Below are positions 53,317-61,496 of a stretch of 64,000 nt of DNA, piece by piece (position 1 is the stretch's first letter; each line of letters starts with the position of its first letter). The stretch spans positions 7,663 to 71,662 of the forward strand of contig JBLNDT010000004.1 in the NCBI GenBank assembly GCA_050261915.1, in the 5' to 3' direction. The notes below the pieces were generated by a model, which made no database searches, was not told the DNA's origin, and was given only the letters and a program-made list of their open reading frames with translations. The position numbers were made by a program, and so were the translations under genes. Source of the DNA: UBA699 sp050261915. Its GTDB lineage: Bacteria > Bacillota > Clostridia > Clostridiales > Clostridiaceae.

Positions 53317-53407
53317 ATTGCACCTCCCCAGAAGATATTTTGCATGTATATTGATCATTTTTAATATTAATATTCGACCAATTTTGACATTTCTTTAATG
53401 AACCATG

Positions 53408-53458
53408 AAAATACCCTGATAGCATACATTCTCTTTTCTGTGTACCATCAGGGTATTT
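53408..53458 (-). terminator. intrinsic terminator
   Basis: AAATACCCTGAT pairs with ATCAGGGTATTT across a 26-base loop. The stem is followed by TTTTC on the minus strand after the PilJ-type GGDEF gene. Confidence 0.7.
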
Positions 53459-53461
53459 TTA

Positions 53462-54994
53462 TTAATTTAATCTATTCTTCTGCTTGTCTTTATACATCTC
53501 TCTATCTGCTATATTCAGCAATTTTTCAGGAGTATCAACTGCTTGTTCCTTAATTGATGCAATACCATAACTGAATTTAAAAGGGTAAGGTTTATTTAAA
53601 TGGTGAGACAGCTTATCCAGGGAATTTTGAATTCGTTTTAGAGTTCTATTTGCATTATTCAAATTACAATTGATCAATAAAATGACGATCTCATCTCCCC
53701 CGTATCTAAATACAGCATCATTTTCATTAAGATTGCTTTTTATTTGCTGTGAAACAGTCTTAATGTAATAATCTCCCTCTTCATGACCATAAAGGTCATT
53801 AATCATTTTTAAACCATCAATATCTAAAAAGCAAACACAAAACTCTTCATTATTGTCACTTGCATAATCAAACAGATTGCCAAGTACCAGCATTCCGGAA
53901 CGCTTATTCAAAAGTCCTGTCATTTCATCTATAGTTGCATATCTCTTTAATACTTCTTCCGCAGCTTTTAATTTAGTAATATCTGACATTCCCAATAATA
54001 TGGTCCGTTTATCATCATACTTTATTATATTTGAAGATAATAACATAATAAGTGGTTTTTGCTCCTCAGTGTTAATAACAATCTCTAAATTATCAATATC
54101 TGATCCCAAAGCAAGCTGCTTAAGTAATTTATTCATTTCATCTTCCTTCAGTTGCAATATAGTGCGAAGATCAGTTTTAGCAAATCCTTGATTTGAGGGA
54201 TCTAAAACTTGTTTAGCCAAGCGGTTTAATTTTATTATATTAAAGTTCCTTTCATCCACCAGCAGCATTGCAGTAGGTGCAGTTTCAAAAAGTTTTTCCA
54301 TATTGTCTCTTCCAATTTCCACTTTCTCCAGACTTTTTTCAATGTGATTTTGTGCAGGCCTGAAGATAAGTAGGGCCTCCATCATTAAGGTAAAAAAAGT
54401 CACAATTAGGATAGCTATTTCAGAAATTTTTATAATATTTACTTTTTGCTTTGACTCAGCATCATATTGAAAAACAATAGCATCCATTCCTTTAAGAAAT
54501 TCCGTTTCATTTTCCTGTACAATTCTAATATACGGCAGAAGGTCTTCTTTATTATAGCGTGTAACTGATGTAATTTTTTTAATAGCTGAGGAAGCTTCTA
54601 CTATTTTGCTATATTCATCATCAATATTTTCGAACATTTCTTTTATTGTTTGGCTGTTTGTACCAGGTAACCCCATATCCTTATCTCCCTGCTGAAGCCC
54701 CTTATGGGATTGCTGCCAAAGCTCTAGAGATTGGGTTAACTCGTCTAGATATCGTTTCTGATCATTTGCATCTGCACTAATATATAGACCAAATGCATCT
54801 TTATTAATTCGCTGGCTTAGCATACGCTGACGTCCTGATATATTAACCACTCTTGAATCATCCTGTTGTCTGGTAATGGAATACTGGATAATAATCTGGC
54901 TAAAAATAACCAAAAAAGCAATAATGTTTAAAGCGGCAATGTATCTTCTTTGAAGCATCCTTCCCACTTTTTTGCTATTGGTATCATTATTCAC
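53462..54994 (-). CDS. PilJ-type sensor-PAS-GGDEF protein
   Basis: Membrane protein of 510 residues. A helix (YIAALNIIAFLVIFSQIII) is followed by a PilJ/NarX-like extracellular helical domain with VVNISGRQRMLSQRINKDAF (the nitrate-sensor P-box-like motif), a second helix (ISEIAILIVTFFTLMMEALLIF), a PAS domain and C-terminal GGDEF. The active site reads YGGDEIVILL; the final Phe is replaced by Ile, and there is no RxxD inhibitory site, so activity is likely but not certain. It starts at a GTG after GGGGGAG. The gene for a helical-repeat protein lies 27 bases upstream and is likely co-transcribed. Confidence 0.88.
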   Translation of the reverse strand: MNNDTNSKKVGRMLQRRYIAALNIIAFLVIFSQIIIQYSITRQQDDSRVVNISGRQRMLSQRINKDAFGLYISADANDQKRYLDELTQSLELWQQSHKGLQQGDKDMGLPGTNSQTIKEMFENIDDEYSKIVEASSAIKKITSVTRYNKEDLLPYIRIVQENETEFLKGMDAIVFQYDAESKQKVNIIKISEIAILIVTFFTLMMEALLIFRPAQNHIEKSLEKVEIGRDNMEKLFETAPTAMLLVDERNFNIIKLNRLAKQVLDPSNQGFAKTDLRTILQLKEDEMNKLLKQLALGSDIDNLEIVINTEEQKPLIMLLSSNIIKYDDKRTILLGMSDITKLKAAEEVLKRYATIDEMTGLLNKRSGMLVLGNLFDYASDNNEEFCVCFLDIDGLKMINDLYGHEEGDYYIKTVSQQIKSNLNENDAVFRYGGDEIVILLINCNLNNANRTLKRIQNSLDKLSHHLNKPYPFKFSYGIASIKEQAVDTPEKLLNIADREMYKDKQKNRLN

Positions 54995-55021
54995 TCCATC
55001 TCCCCCAATCACCAAACCGTT

Positions 55022-55633
55022 TTACAAGAGTTTTTCAATAACTTTTTTTGACTTTTTATCTAATACCTCACCTGACAGAGCTGTAAAAATATACTGGCTT
55101 ATTTCAGAACTTAGGCAGTATTTTTTAATTTCAACCAGGGTATTTATTATATCAAGCAAAATAAGTTTTCTCATTGTTTCCCTTACAGACATAATATTAT
55201 TACTCAATAAAGCCTCACCAATATCCTTGGTATATTCCTGGCTGTTTTGAACAATAGTCTTCAAAGACTGAATACACTGACGTATGGTAATAACTTTTTC
55301 ATCTTTCAATATGCTTAGGTAATCAGCCATGGTACCCTTCATTTTACAATCCACGTCCCATTTCACATTTTCTGCAATCAGCATAACCCCAATACTCCTC
55401 TGATATGAATTATCACTTGTTAATTTCATGCGAAAAACATCCCAAAATGGATATACACTAGAATCCAAAACAGATTTAGCCTGTAATAATAGAAAAGCCC
55501 TATATCTTATACTATCCTCTTTCAGGGATAACCAATCCACCAGCTGTTCAATATCTTCCTTTTCCAAAAGAGCAGCTCTTTTACTGATATCATTCTGTTC
55601 AATATTCATAATAGCTTCCATTGTTACTGACAT
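55022..55633 (-). CDS. HEAT-like helical-repeat hypothetical protein
   Basis: A cytoplasmic all-helical protein of 203 residues. Successive helix pairs (LEKEDIEQLVDWLSLKEDSIRYRAFLLLQAKS, SYQRSIGVMLIAENVKWDV, IRQCIQSLKTIVQNS) resemble HEAT/armadillo-type repeats used as protein-binding scaffolds. I do not recognise a named family. The ATG at 55633 follows GGAGGGGAG. It is directly upstream of the PilJ-GGDEF gene with a 27-base gap, so it may encode a partner of that cyclase. Confidence 0.75.
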   Translation of the reverse strand: MSVTMEAIMNIEQNDISKRAALLEKEDIEQLVDWLSLKEDSIRYRAFLLLQAKSVLDSSVYPFWDVFRMKLTSDNSYQRSIGVMLIAENVKWDVDCKMKGTMADYLSILKDEKVITIRQCIQSLKTIVQNSQEYTKDIGEALLSNNIMSVRETMRKLILLDIINTLVEIKKYCLSSEISQYIFTALSGEVLDKKSKKVIEKLL

Positions 55634-55738
55634 ATATCTCCCCTCCAAACATAAATTAACCTCTTAAGGTCCTTGAAAATGCTTTTAAGTACATTTCCAA
55701 GGACCTTTGCCATGAACAACTCTATCTAGTTTCGGTTT

Positions 55739-57007
55739 TTATAAAAGATACTCGCTAATAGAGTTCCCACCTTTTCCTTTTGACTGATACATCATTTCAT
55801 CTGCCTTTGTTAAAAGGGTTTTAAAATCAGCCTTATTATTTATTTGCTTAAATGCAATGCCAATACTTACAGTTATTTTTTCTTCCACTCTCTGGATGTT
55901 GATTTCTTGAACTTTTCTCCTAATTTCTTCTGCAATTGATTTAACCTGGCTTAATTCTCTATTTACAAGTATAATCATGAATTCATCCCCTCCATATCGG
56001 AATGGCTGTCCATTACCCTCCAATACGGATTTAATTATATCTGATACAGAGATAATTAGCTCATCTCCCTTTAGATGGCCGTAATTATCATTAATTCCTT
56101 TAAAACAATCTATATCCATCATAAGAGCAGCAACAGTTGTGTTTTCTTCAATTGAATAATTACTATATATCTTTTGCTGTTCCTTTAGCATACTCCTATT
56201 ATAAAGTCCAGTGACTTCATCGTAATTTACTTTTGACTTTAAATTATCCATAACAGATTCAATTGTAAATATTTTCCTATAGCCCCTTAACATTGCTACA
56301 ATCAAGATCAAGATCATCAAGTAGAACATCACAAGAACTACAATCCTATGGATAAGCAGCTGAACATATTCATCCACGAAAATATCTGCTCCGAGCATAC
56401 CTATAAAGTCGCCCTGAGTAGAATAAAGTGGTGTAAAGCCGCTGATATAGGTACCCCATTTATCTTGATAAATAATGTAAGCCGCCTCTCTATTATCATA
56501 TATGGCCTGAATTTTATCATCTAAATGTGTATATCTGTCTTTATCTGTATATCCTTTATAATCTGTATCTTCAGATCTGGTTTTTTCATCAATTACCGAA
56601 TCTATCAAGTAAATCGTATCAAGCTTTGTTCCTGCAGGTAATTCAAAAGTTTCTTCATCATCCTTTTCCACTGAGTACTTCACCTGTTCCGCGTTTAACT
56701 GATGAAGCAAGTAAACATATTTTACATCAGAAGGGCGCATGAATTTTCTAGTATAATTTTCAAATGTAACATTAGTATCATCTTTGAGAAGTTGGTCAAA
56801 GTTAAGCCCAGTCAACCTATCAACTTCAGCATTGCTTAACTGAAGTTTATCAGAGGTTACCAGACTAAAACCCATAGCACGTCTGCCAATGGAATCAAAA
56901 TAATCCTTTTTCATGGAGCTGATGGAATACACCATCAATAGTGCCATCAAACATAAGATAAGCACTAATAATAGATATGTTCTTTTCTTTCCATTTCGAT
57001 TTTTCAT
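55739..57007 (-). CDS. membrane sensor-GGDEF diguanylate cyclase
   Basis: Diguanylate cyclase of 422 residues: one N-terminal helix (TYLLLVLILCLMALLMVYSI), an extracellular Cache-like domain of ~190 residues (with WGTYISGFTPLYSTQGDFIGMLGADIFVDEYVQ), a second helix (IVVLVMFYLMILILIVAML) and GGDEF. The site RYGGDEFMIIL is intact; no RxxD inhibitory site is visible at the usual distance (EGNGQPF). Start at the ATG at 57007 behind AGGAGTGG. It is the third of three neighbouring sensor-cyclase genes on the same strand. Confidence 0.9.
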   Translation of the reverse strand: MKNRNGKKRTYLLLVLILCLMALLMVYSISSMKKDYFDSIGRRAMGFSLVTSDKLQLSNAEVDRLTGLNFDQLLKDDTNVTFENYTRKFMRPSDVKYVYLLHQLNAEQVKYSVEKDDEETFELPAGTKLDTIYLIDSVIDEKTRSEDTDYKGYTDKDRYTHLDDKIQAIYDNREAAYIIYQDKWGTYISGFTPLYSTQGDFIGMLGADIFVDEYVQLLIHRIVVLVMFYLMILILIVAMLRGYRKIFTIESVMDNLKSKVNYDEVTGLYNRSMLKEQQKIYSNYSIEENTTVAALMMDIDCFKGINDNYGHLKGDELIISVSDIIKSVLEGNGQPFRYGGDEFMIILVNRELSQVKSIAEEIRRKVQEINIQRVEEKITVSIGIAFKQINNKADFKTLLTKADEMMYQSKGKGGNSISEYLL

Positions 57008-57147
57008 TAGCAACCACTCCTAGTACATCTATACTGTATACTTACATATATCGGCTGGTTGTAATAAATCCTTATAGAATCTTCATAATAGATGTATTAC
57101 GATTTGTAATGTATCCTATAATTTGCCATGAATTTCAGCATTTTGTT

Positions 57148-57405
57148 TTACAATACAGGAATTAAAAACGATGCCACATATAGATCGTTGTCAGTTCTTA
57201 AGGCATGCATTGTTCCTGCTGGAACATTAAATACCTTTCCAACTTTTAATTCAACATCAACATCTTCTAGTACCCCAAATCCTTCTCCTGCTAAGCAGTA
57301 GAATATCTCGTTATGTTTATCATGCTTATGAAGAGCAACTTTTTTTGATGATTCAATGTGGTATACGTTTGTAACAATCCCATTTTTAATTGATTCAGTA
57401 TCCAT
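57148..57405 (-). CDS. small cupin-domain protein
   Basis: Single cupin barrel of 85 residues: VALHKHDKHNEIFYCLAGEGFGVLEDVDVELKVG (motif 1, HxH...E) and FNVPAGTMHALRT (motif 2, the third His). This gives a typical metal site. Function unknown; many small cupins are metabolic isomerases or sensors. The ATG at 57405 follows AAGGAG at about ten bases. Confidence 0.85.
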   Translation of the reverse strand: MDTESIKNGIVTNVYHIESSKKVALHKHDKHNEIFYCLAGEGFGVLEDVDVELKVGKVFNVPAGTMHALRTDNDLYVASFLIPVL

Positions 57406-57453
57406 CTCTACCAATCTCCTTTATTTTAAAATTTTATTTTATATATTTATGTA

Positions 57454-57870
57454 TTAATCGTATATTACGTTTTTGCCTTCTTCACTTAATTTTTTCAAAG
57501 ATGAAAGCATATGATTTATTTCCTCATCTGAATGTCTTTCCCATGAACCTAATTCGGCTATTATTTTCAATGGGGATTTAGATCTATAAGAACGTGTTGG
57601 ATTTCCGGGAAACCTTTTGTCAGTTAAGTTGGGGTCATTTTCAAATTCACCTATTGGTTCTACAATATAGATTCTTTCTTTTGATTTAGATGCAGCTAAT
57701 TCAGCACCCCATTTAGCAGCATTTAATGTTCCAGTAAAATAAATATAGTTTGATTTTTTATTTTGGTAATTTGATAAATGTTGCGGTTCTAATAAATCTC
57801 CAATTTTTAGGTCCGCTTTAGTACCGTGAAAAAAAGGACCATTATCTAGAACATAATTTTTGTCATTCAT
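57454..57870 (-). CDS. arr: rifamycin ADP-ribosyltransferase (Arr)
   Basis: NAD-dependent enzyme that inactivates rifamycins by ADP-ribosylating the C23 hydroxyl, 138 residues, the usual length for Arr. Hallmarks are GPFFHGTKADLKIGDLLEP, YIYFTGTLNAAKWGAELA, RIYIVEPIGEFENDPN, and DKRFPGNPTRSYRSKSPL; the His in FFHGT and the Asp/Arg residues in these blocks line the NAD site. Start at the ATG at 57870 with AAAGGAGTG. It is monocistronic. Confidence 0.92.
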   Translation of the reverse strand: MNDKNYVLDNGPFFHGTKADLKIGDLLEPQHLSNYQNKKSNYIYFTGTLNAAKWGAELAASKSKERIYIVEPIGEFENDPNLTDKRFPGNPTRSYRSKSPLKIIAELGSWERHSDEEINHMLSSLKKLSEEGKNVIYD

Positions 57871-58012
57871 ACACTTCACTCCTTTGGACTTAATTATAAT
57901 CTTCTCCAATGAATTGCATTATTATGCTATAGAATTATAGCACCAACTGATGGTAACAAAAAGTCTACAATTGCAATTTTTTATGTGTTATAATTAAATT
58001 GTAAGGATAATG

Positions 58013-58048
58013 AACAAGGCACCCTGCAATATTGCAGAGTGCCTTGTT
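58013..58048. terminator. hairpin after the AraC-type gene
   Basis: AACAAGGCAC pairs with GTGCCTTGTT and encloses a 7-bp CTGCAAT/ATTGCAG stem. T-runs are weak, so it may be a terminator or a processing hairpin. Confidence 0.5.
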
Positions 58049-58055
58049 TGTTATC

Positions 58056-58913
58056 TTATTTTTTCTTTACAGGAATCCAAGCTTCGCTGTAGTAGTTTTC
58101 ATCCTGGGTCCCTTTTGGATAATCAGCTGGGTTATTATACATTTCTATATTGTAGCCTGCAGCAATTTCATAATCCTTACAATTTGGCAGCCACTCTGAG
58201 TATATTTTATGGTTCACATCTTGAATTGATTTCGGCATTGCGCCCTTACATGCAAATACAGCCCAGGTGTATTTTGGAATAACCTTTGTAACAAATCCTT
58301 CAGGTACATCCATTGACGGATTGTAATTATCTGCAATCAAATACTCAAACTCATCTGAACCCATACTTTCATCAATATTTATTCCATACATACCGCAAAT
58401 ATATTTTCCCTTTCCTGTTTGGTAATGCTCTGTCCAAAACTTAGGGATTTCACTAGTTGCATTTTCATATTTAAATACTCTTGATACACCGATGACAGTA
58501 AAGGAATCTTTTTCAACAATTCTGTAATCCATGATATAACCACCTTCCAATGAAAATTTTATTCTTAGAGGAGCAAAAGATTTAATCAGAGCTCCATCTT
58601 TTCGAACAGCAGTAGGTGTTGCCCCATGAAATCGAGTGAAGGCTTTTGTAAAACTATCCGGAGAGTCATAACCATATTTAAGAGCAATATCAATAATTTT
58701 TTCATCAGTGGAAACAAGTTCACTGCCGGCTAGTGCAAGCCTCCGTTGTCTGATGTACTCACTTACTGAAAAACCACAGAGCATAGCAAATCCCTTCTGG
58801 AAATAAAAGGTCGAAACAAATGCTCGTTTTGCAATGTTTTCAATAGTTAACTCTTCCGTAATATTATCTTCTATATAGTTGACAGCATCACTTATTCCTT
58901 CAATCCAATTCAT
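58056..58913 (-). CDS. AraC-family regulator with GyrI-like effector domain
   Basis: Transcription activator of 285 residues. Two HTHs form the N-terminal AraC domain (LTIENIAKRAFVSTFYFQKGFAML, then IIDIALKYGYDSPDSFTKAFTRFHGATP), and the C-terminal half (~125-285) is a GyrI-like small-molecule domain (DSFTVIGVSRVF, GKYICGMYGINID, YTWAVFACKGAMP). It is a BmrR/Rob-like design, sensing a ligand such as a drug. Start at the ATG at 58913 with AGGGGTGAT; the GTG and ATG upstream lie in that site. No target gene is adjacent. Confidence 0.9.
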   Translation of the reverse strand: MNWIEGISDAVNYIEDNITEELTIENIAKRAFVSTFYFQKGFAMLCGFSVSEYIRQRRLALAGSELVSTDEKIIDIALKYGYDSPDSFTKAFTRFHGATPTAVRKDGALIKSFAPLRIKFSLEGGYIMDYRIVEKDSFTVIGVSRVFKYENATSEIPKFWTEHYQTGKGKYICGMYGINIDESMGSDEFEYLIADNYNPSMDVPEGFVTKVIPKYTWAVFACKGAMPKSIQDVNHKIYSEWLPNCKDYEIAAGYNIEMYNNPADYPKGTQDENYYSEAWIPVKKK

Positions 58914-59010
58914 TATCATCACCCCTGTCTGTAACTATATATTATCTCATTTTAGGCAGTTACTCCCGATTTTTTTGACTATGTTTTGTCCAATGTATGT
59001 TACAAAATTT

Positions 59011-60135
59011 TTAAAATATAAGTTCTCCTGGTTTGTACCCATCAGGTAACTCTTCTTCTATTAAAAATTTGAAATTTTCATCACGGAGTATAGGCAGGAA
59101 TACGTCATATGGTATTCTGTTAAATTCACAGGCATAGCTGCTGGCTCCAAACCACTTTCCCTCTTTGCTGCTCAAATTTAAATCTCTTGCAAATTTTGTA
59201 TGGTTTGAGCAGTCATGAACTGCCAAATCCCAGTTTTCCTCCAGGGAAATTTTCATGAATTTAAAGGTTAATTCTCTGCTCCAAATTGGAGATATGTACC
59301 CTTGTCTTGAAATGTACATGTTTTCCCCTGCATAATTATATATGTTGTTTTCATTTAAATGAAGCTCAGCACAATTTATAAAGTCAAGATTTGTCCTAAG
59401 TATTGACTGTTTTTTCTCAAAAAATCCTTCATAGAATTCAGGTGTCATTGGAGTTTCAATACCTACACTTTTAATGTATTTTTTTGCTATCCCAATGTTT
59501 TCAATAACTATGTCAGCACAGTCAGAGGCACCCAGGTTGAATCGAATTTCATCAAGACCTGCTTCCCCTAAAGCTTTTAATGTAGCTTCTGAAGCTAGTG
59601 TTCCATTTGTATAAAGATGTTGATGAATACCAGCATCATGAAACTTCTTTATAATTGAATAGTATTTTTCAATTTCCATGAAAGGCTCTAAGTAAACATA
59701 GGAAATTCCAGTAGGTTTCTTTTGTATGGAAAGAAGCAGGTCTATATCCTTAACATAAAACTTAGTCCCTCCAATTTCCCACATTCCTTCAGGCACAGGG
59801 GCTATATCATCAAGCTCCCCATAGTTGTAACAGAACTTGCATTCAAGGTTGCACTTGTTTGTTTTTCTAATGGCACTCAAACCAGTTCCCATTAAACATG
59901 ATTTGCATCCCTTTGAAAACTTTTCCTCATTTCCAGCAAAATAAGTTCTATTTTCCAAGGTTTTTAACCCTTTAATTTCTGACATCAGCATTTCATTTCT
60001 ATGATCAATAGCTTCCTCTATTTGTGCAAAGACAGCATAAACAATCTCTTGTTGTTTTGTCATTATTTCCTCATCCTCTGGCAGCATTGAAAAAAATTCA
60101 AACCAGGCTAATGCATCTTTTTTTGAAATTTTCAT
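59011..60135 (-). CDS. radical SAM protein of unknown function
   Basis: Radical SAM enzyme of 374 residues. The CX3CX2C motif is KCNLECKFCYNYGE near residue 117. An extra pair of cysteines (FSKGCKSCLMG) just before it may bind another cluster. Later elements include YLEPFMEIEKYYSII, HLYTNGTLASEATLKAL and IRFNLGASD, the usual barrel. It is not a known named enzyme to me; sequence order suggests a SPASM-less, metabolite or peptide modifying enzyme. A GAGGAGG site precedes the ATG. Confidence 0.83.
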   Translation of the reverse strand: MKISKKDALAWFEFFSMLPEDEEIMTKQQEIVYAVFAQIEEAIDHRNEMLMSEIKGLKTLENRTYFAGNEEKFSKGCKSCLMGTGLSAIRKTNKCNLECKFCYNYGELDDIAPVPEGMWEIGGTKFYVKDIDLLLSIQKKPTGISYVYLEPFMEIEKYYSIIKKFHDAGIHQHLYTNGTLASEATLKALGEAGLDEIRFNLGASDCADIVIENIGIAKKYIKSVGIETPMTPEFYEGFFEKKQSILRTNLDFINCAELHLNENNIYNYAGENMYISRQGYISPIWSRELTFKFMKISLEENWDLAVHDCSNHTKFARDLNLSSKEGKWFGASSYACEFNRIPYDVFLPILRDENFKFLIEEELPDGYKPGELIF

Positions 60136-60252
60136 TATTAATCCTCCTCTAAATTCTCATGCCCTGAAACACTAGAATTGTGATATGTTATTATAACATG
60201 AACAAATTAAAAAAACCATGTATATGGCTTTTATCAACGGATTATGCAAATA

Positions 60253-60284
60253 AGCCGCACCATTTATTTAATCATGGTGCAGCT
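60253..60284 (-). terminator. intrinsic terminator
   Basis: AGC-C-GCACCAT pairs with ATGGTGC-A-GCT (one mismatch) and is followed by a short T-run on the minus strand, after the His/Cys/Gly/Tyr-rich gene. Confidence 0.55.
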
Positions 60285-60316
60285 CACTCTTTAATTAAAA
60301 TTCAGAAAAATAATTT

Positions 60317-60730
60317 TTAGAAATTCATATTTTCATTAAAATTCATATTTGCATTCATATTGCCGTTCATATTTCCGTACATAGTTGCATTATAAGGATA
60401 TCCTTGATAATAGAAAGGTGTGTAACCATAAAAACTCTGATAGCCATAGCCGTAATTTTGTGGATACCCGTATCCACACCATCCATACTGCTGGCATCTG
60501 TTTTCGCTACCTCGGTAAATATTCATATTTTCGTTAACATTGGTGTTTTCATTTACAGTCATAGGGTTGCCCTGATAAGGATATCCACCGTAACCGTAAA
60601 AAACTGGATAACCGCAACCACAATAACATTTGTAGCAGCACTTATTATGGTGATGGTGGTGATGTCTAAAATCATCCTCAACAAATTGTGGGTTAGCACC
60701 TTCTATAGTTGGATTTGTACATTGTATCAT
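60317..60730 (-). CDS. His6-, Cys- and Gly/Tyr-rich low-complexity protein (possible spore coat type)
   Basis: A 137-residue protein of strongly biased composition and no signal peptide. After a short start (MIQCTNPTIEGANPQF) it has a natural run of six histidines followed by NKCCYKCYCGCGYP. Tandem Gly-Tyr/Pro-Tyr segments follow (FYGYGGYPYQG, YGWCGYGYPQNYGYGYQ), and then Asn-Met repeats (NENTNVNENMNI; GNMNGNMNANMNFNENMNF). The pattern is like CotD-type or other spore-coat and exosporium proteins and could bind metal through His and Cys. There is an AGGAG site before the ATG. Confidence 0.7.
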   Translation of the reverse strand: MIQCTNPTIEGANPQFVEDDFRHHHHHHNKCCYKCYCGCGYPVFYGYGGYPYQGNPMTVNENTNVNENMNIYRGSENRCQQYGWCGYGYPQNYGYGYQSFYGYTPFYYQGYPYNATMYGNMNGNMNANMNFNENMNF

Positions 60731-60808
60731 GTAATTCTCCTAATAAAATTAATACATTATAGTATACACCTCTGTTATAAAAACTGTGATTATTATTTCA
60801 AAAAAGAT

Positions 60809-61336
60809 TTAGCATTTCCAATCTATTTTTGCTGGATTTGGTTCATTTTCAACTGCAACATCAATTAATGCCTTAAGCATACGCCCACATTCCTCTGCAG
60901 CGCACTTTTCCAGGTCCCCCCAGGATGCATCAGTCCCAAGGGTATCATAGGCAACTGCCATTGCTCCATATAATGCAAGTCCTATACAGTGCCTAGCAGA
61001 ATGAATAGTTGAAGCTGTTTGACCTATAGCCCTTGCAGCTGCTTGAGCAGCCGGATTAGCTTCTGCTTCTCTTGCTGCTCCGTGGCACTCTAAAATTATT
61101 GGTTTTGCCTTTGTTAGTTTTATATTGCCTAAAAGCCATTCATGCGCTGCACTTATTGCATTTTTAGGGCGCATGTCCAAAGGATAGTATTTATTCCATA
61201 TAGGCAGTATTACCTGTTCTGCATAGTTAAGGCTCCAATAGGCAAGGGTTTCCTTACTTTGTTTTTCAATCAATTTCATAAGAGCTTGAATATATGGTGC
61301 TTCCCAGTCACTTAGCATCTTTCTTAATTTAGGCAT
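60809..61336 (-). CDS. Imm-5-like putative immunity protein
   Basis: Alpha-helical protein of 175 residues with the Imm-5-like layout: SLNYAEQVILPIWNKYYP, RPKNAISAAHEWLLG, CHGAAREAEANPAAQAAARAIGQTASTIHSARH and GLALYGAMAVAYD. Members are proposed immunity proteins against polymorphic toxins, but many occur alone with unknown function. No toxin gene is adjacent. The start is the ATG at 61336 behind AAGGAG; the 19 residues read from 61393 (MSGDGK...) come from a dispersed repeat copy and the ribosome binding site. Confidence 0.7.
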   Translation of the reverse strand: MPKLRKMLSDWEAPYIQALMKLIEKQSKETLAYWSLNYAEQVILPIWNKYYPLDMRPKNAISAAHEWLLGNIKLTKAKPIILECHGAAREAEANPAAQAAARAIGQTASTIHSARHCIGLALYGAMAVAYDTLGTDASWGDLEKCAAEECGRMLKALIDVAVENEPNPAKIDWKC

Positions 61337-61374
61337 AGTTGTCTCCTTCATATATTTGATTTTTAAAAGCCGCA

Positions 61375-61386
61375 GCTTACCGTCCC
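61375..61386 (-). repeat. dispersed short repeat, diverged copy 4 (GGGACGGTAAGC)
   Basis: Minus-strand GGGACGGTAAGC, one base shorter than the main repeat, just upstream of the Imm-5-like gene. It creates a false N-terminal extension. Confidence 0.45.
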
Positions 61387-61496
61387 CACTCACACTTATA
61401 TTTTTACTAGTAAATTATCTTTTTTCCGTACTTAAATAAATATATGTTACTAAATATAATTAATCTAGTCAATAATGTTTATTCTTAATGGAAGTC

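Noticed and set aside
55666..55707. Inverted repeat AAGGTCCTTG...CAAGGACCTT between the GGDEF gene and the helical-repeat gene
   Set aside because: It has a 22-base loop with an internal stem but no T-run on either side, so I did not call it a terminator.
61337..61393. 19-residue N-terminal extension (MSGDGK...) of the Imm-5-like protein
   Set aside because: It is produced by a dispersed repeat copy and contains the ribosome binding site of the true start.
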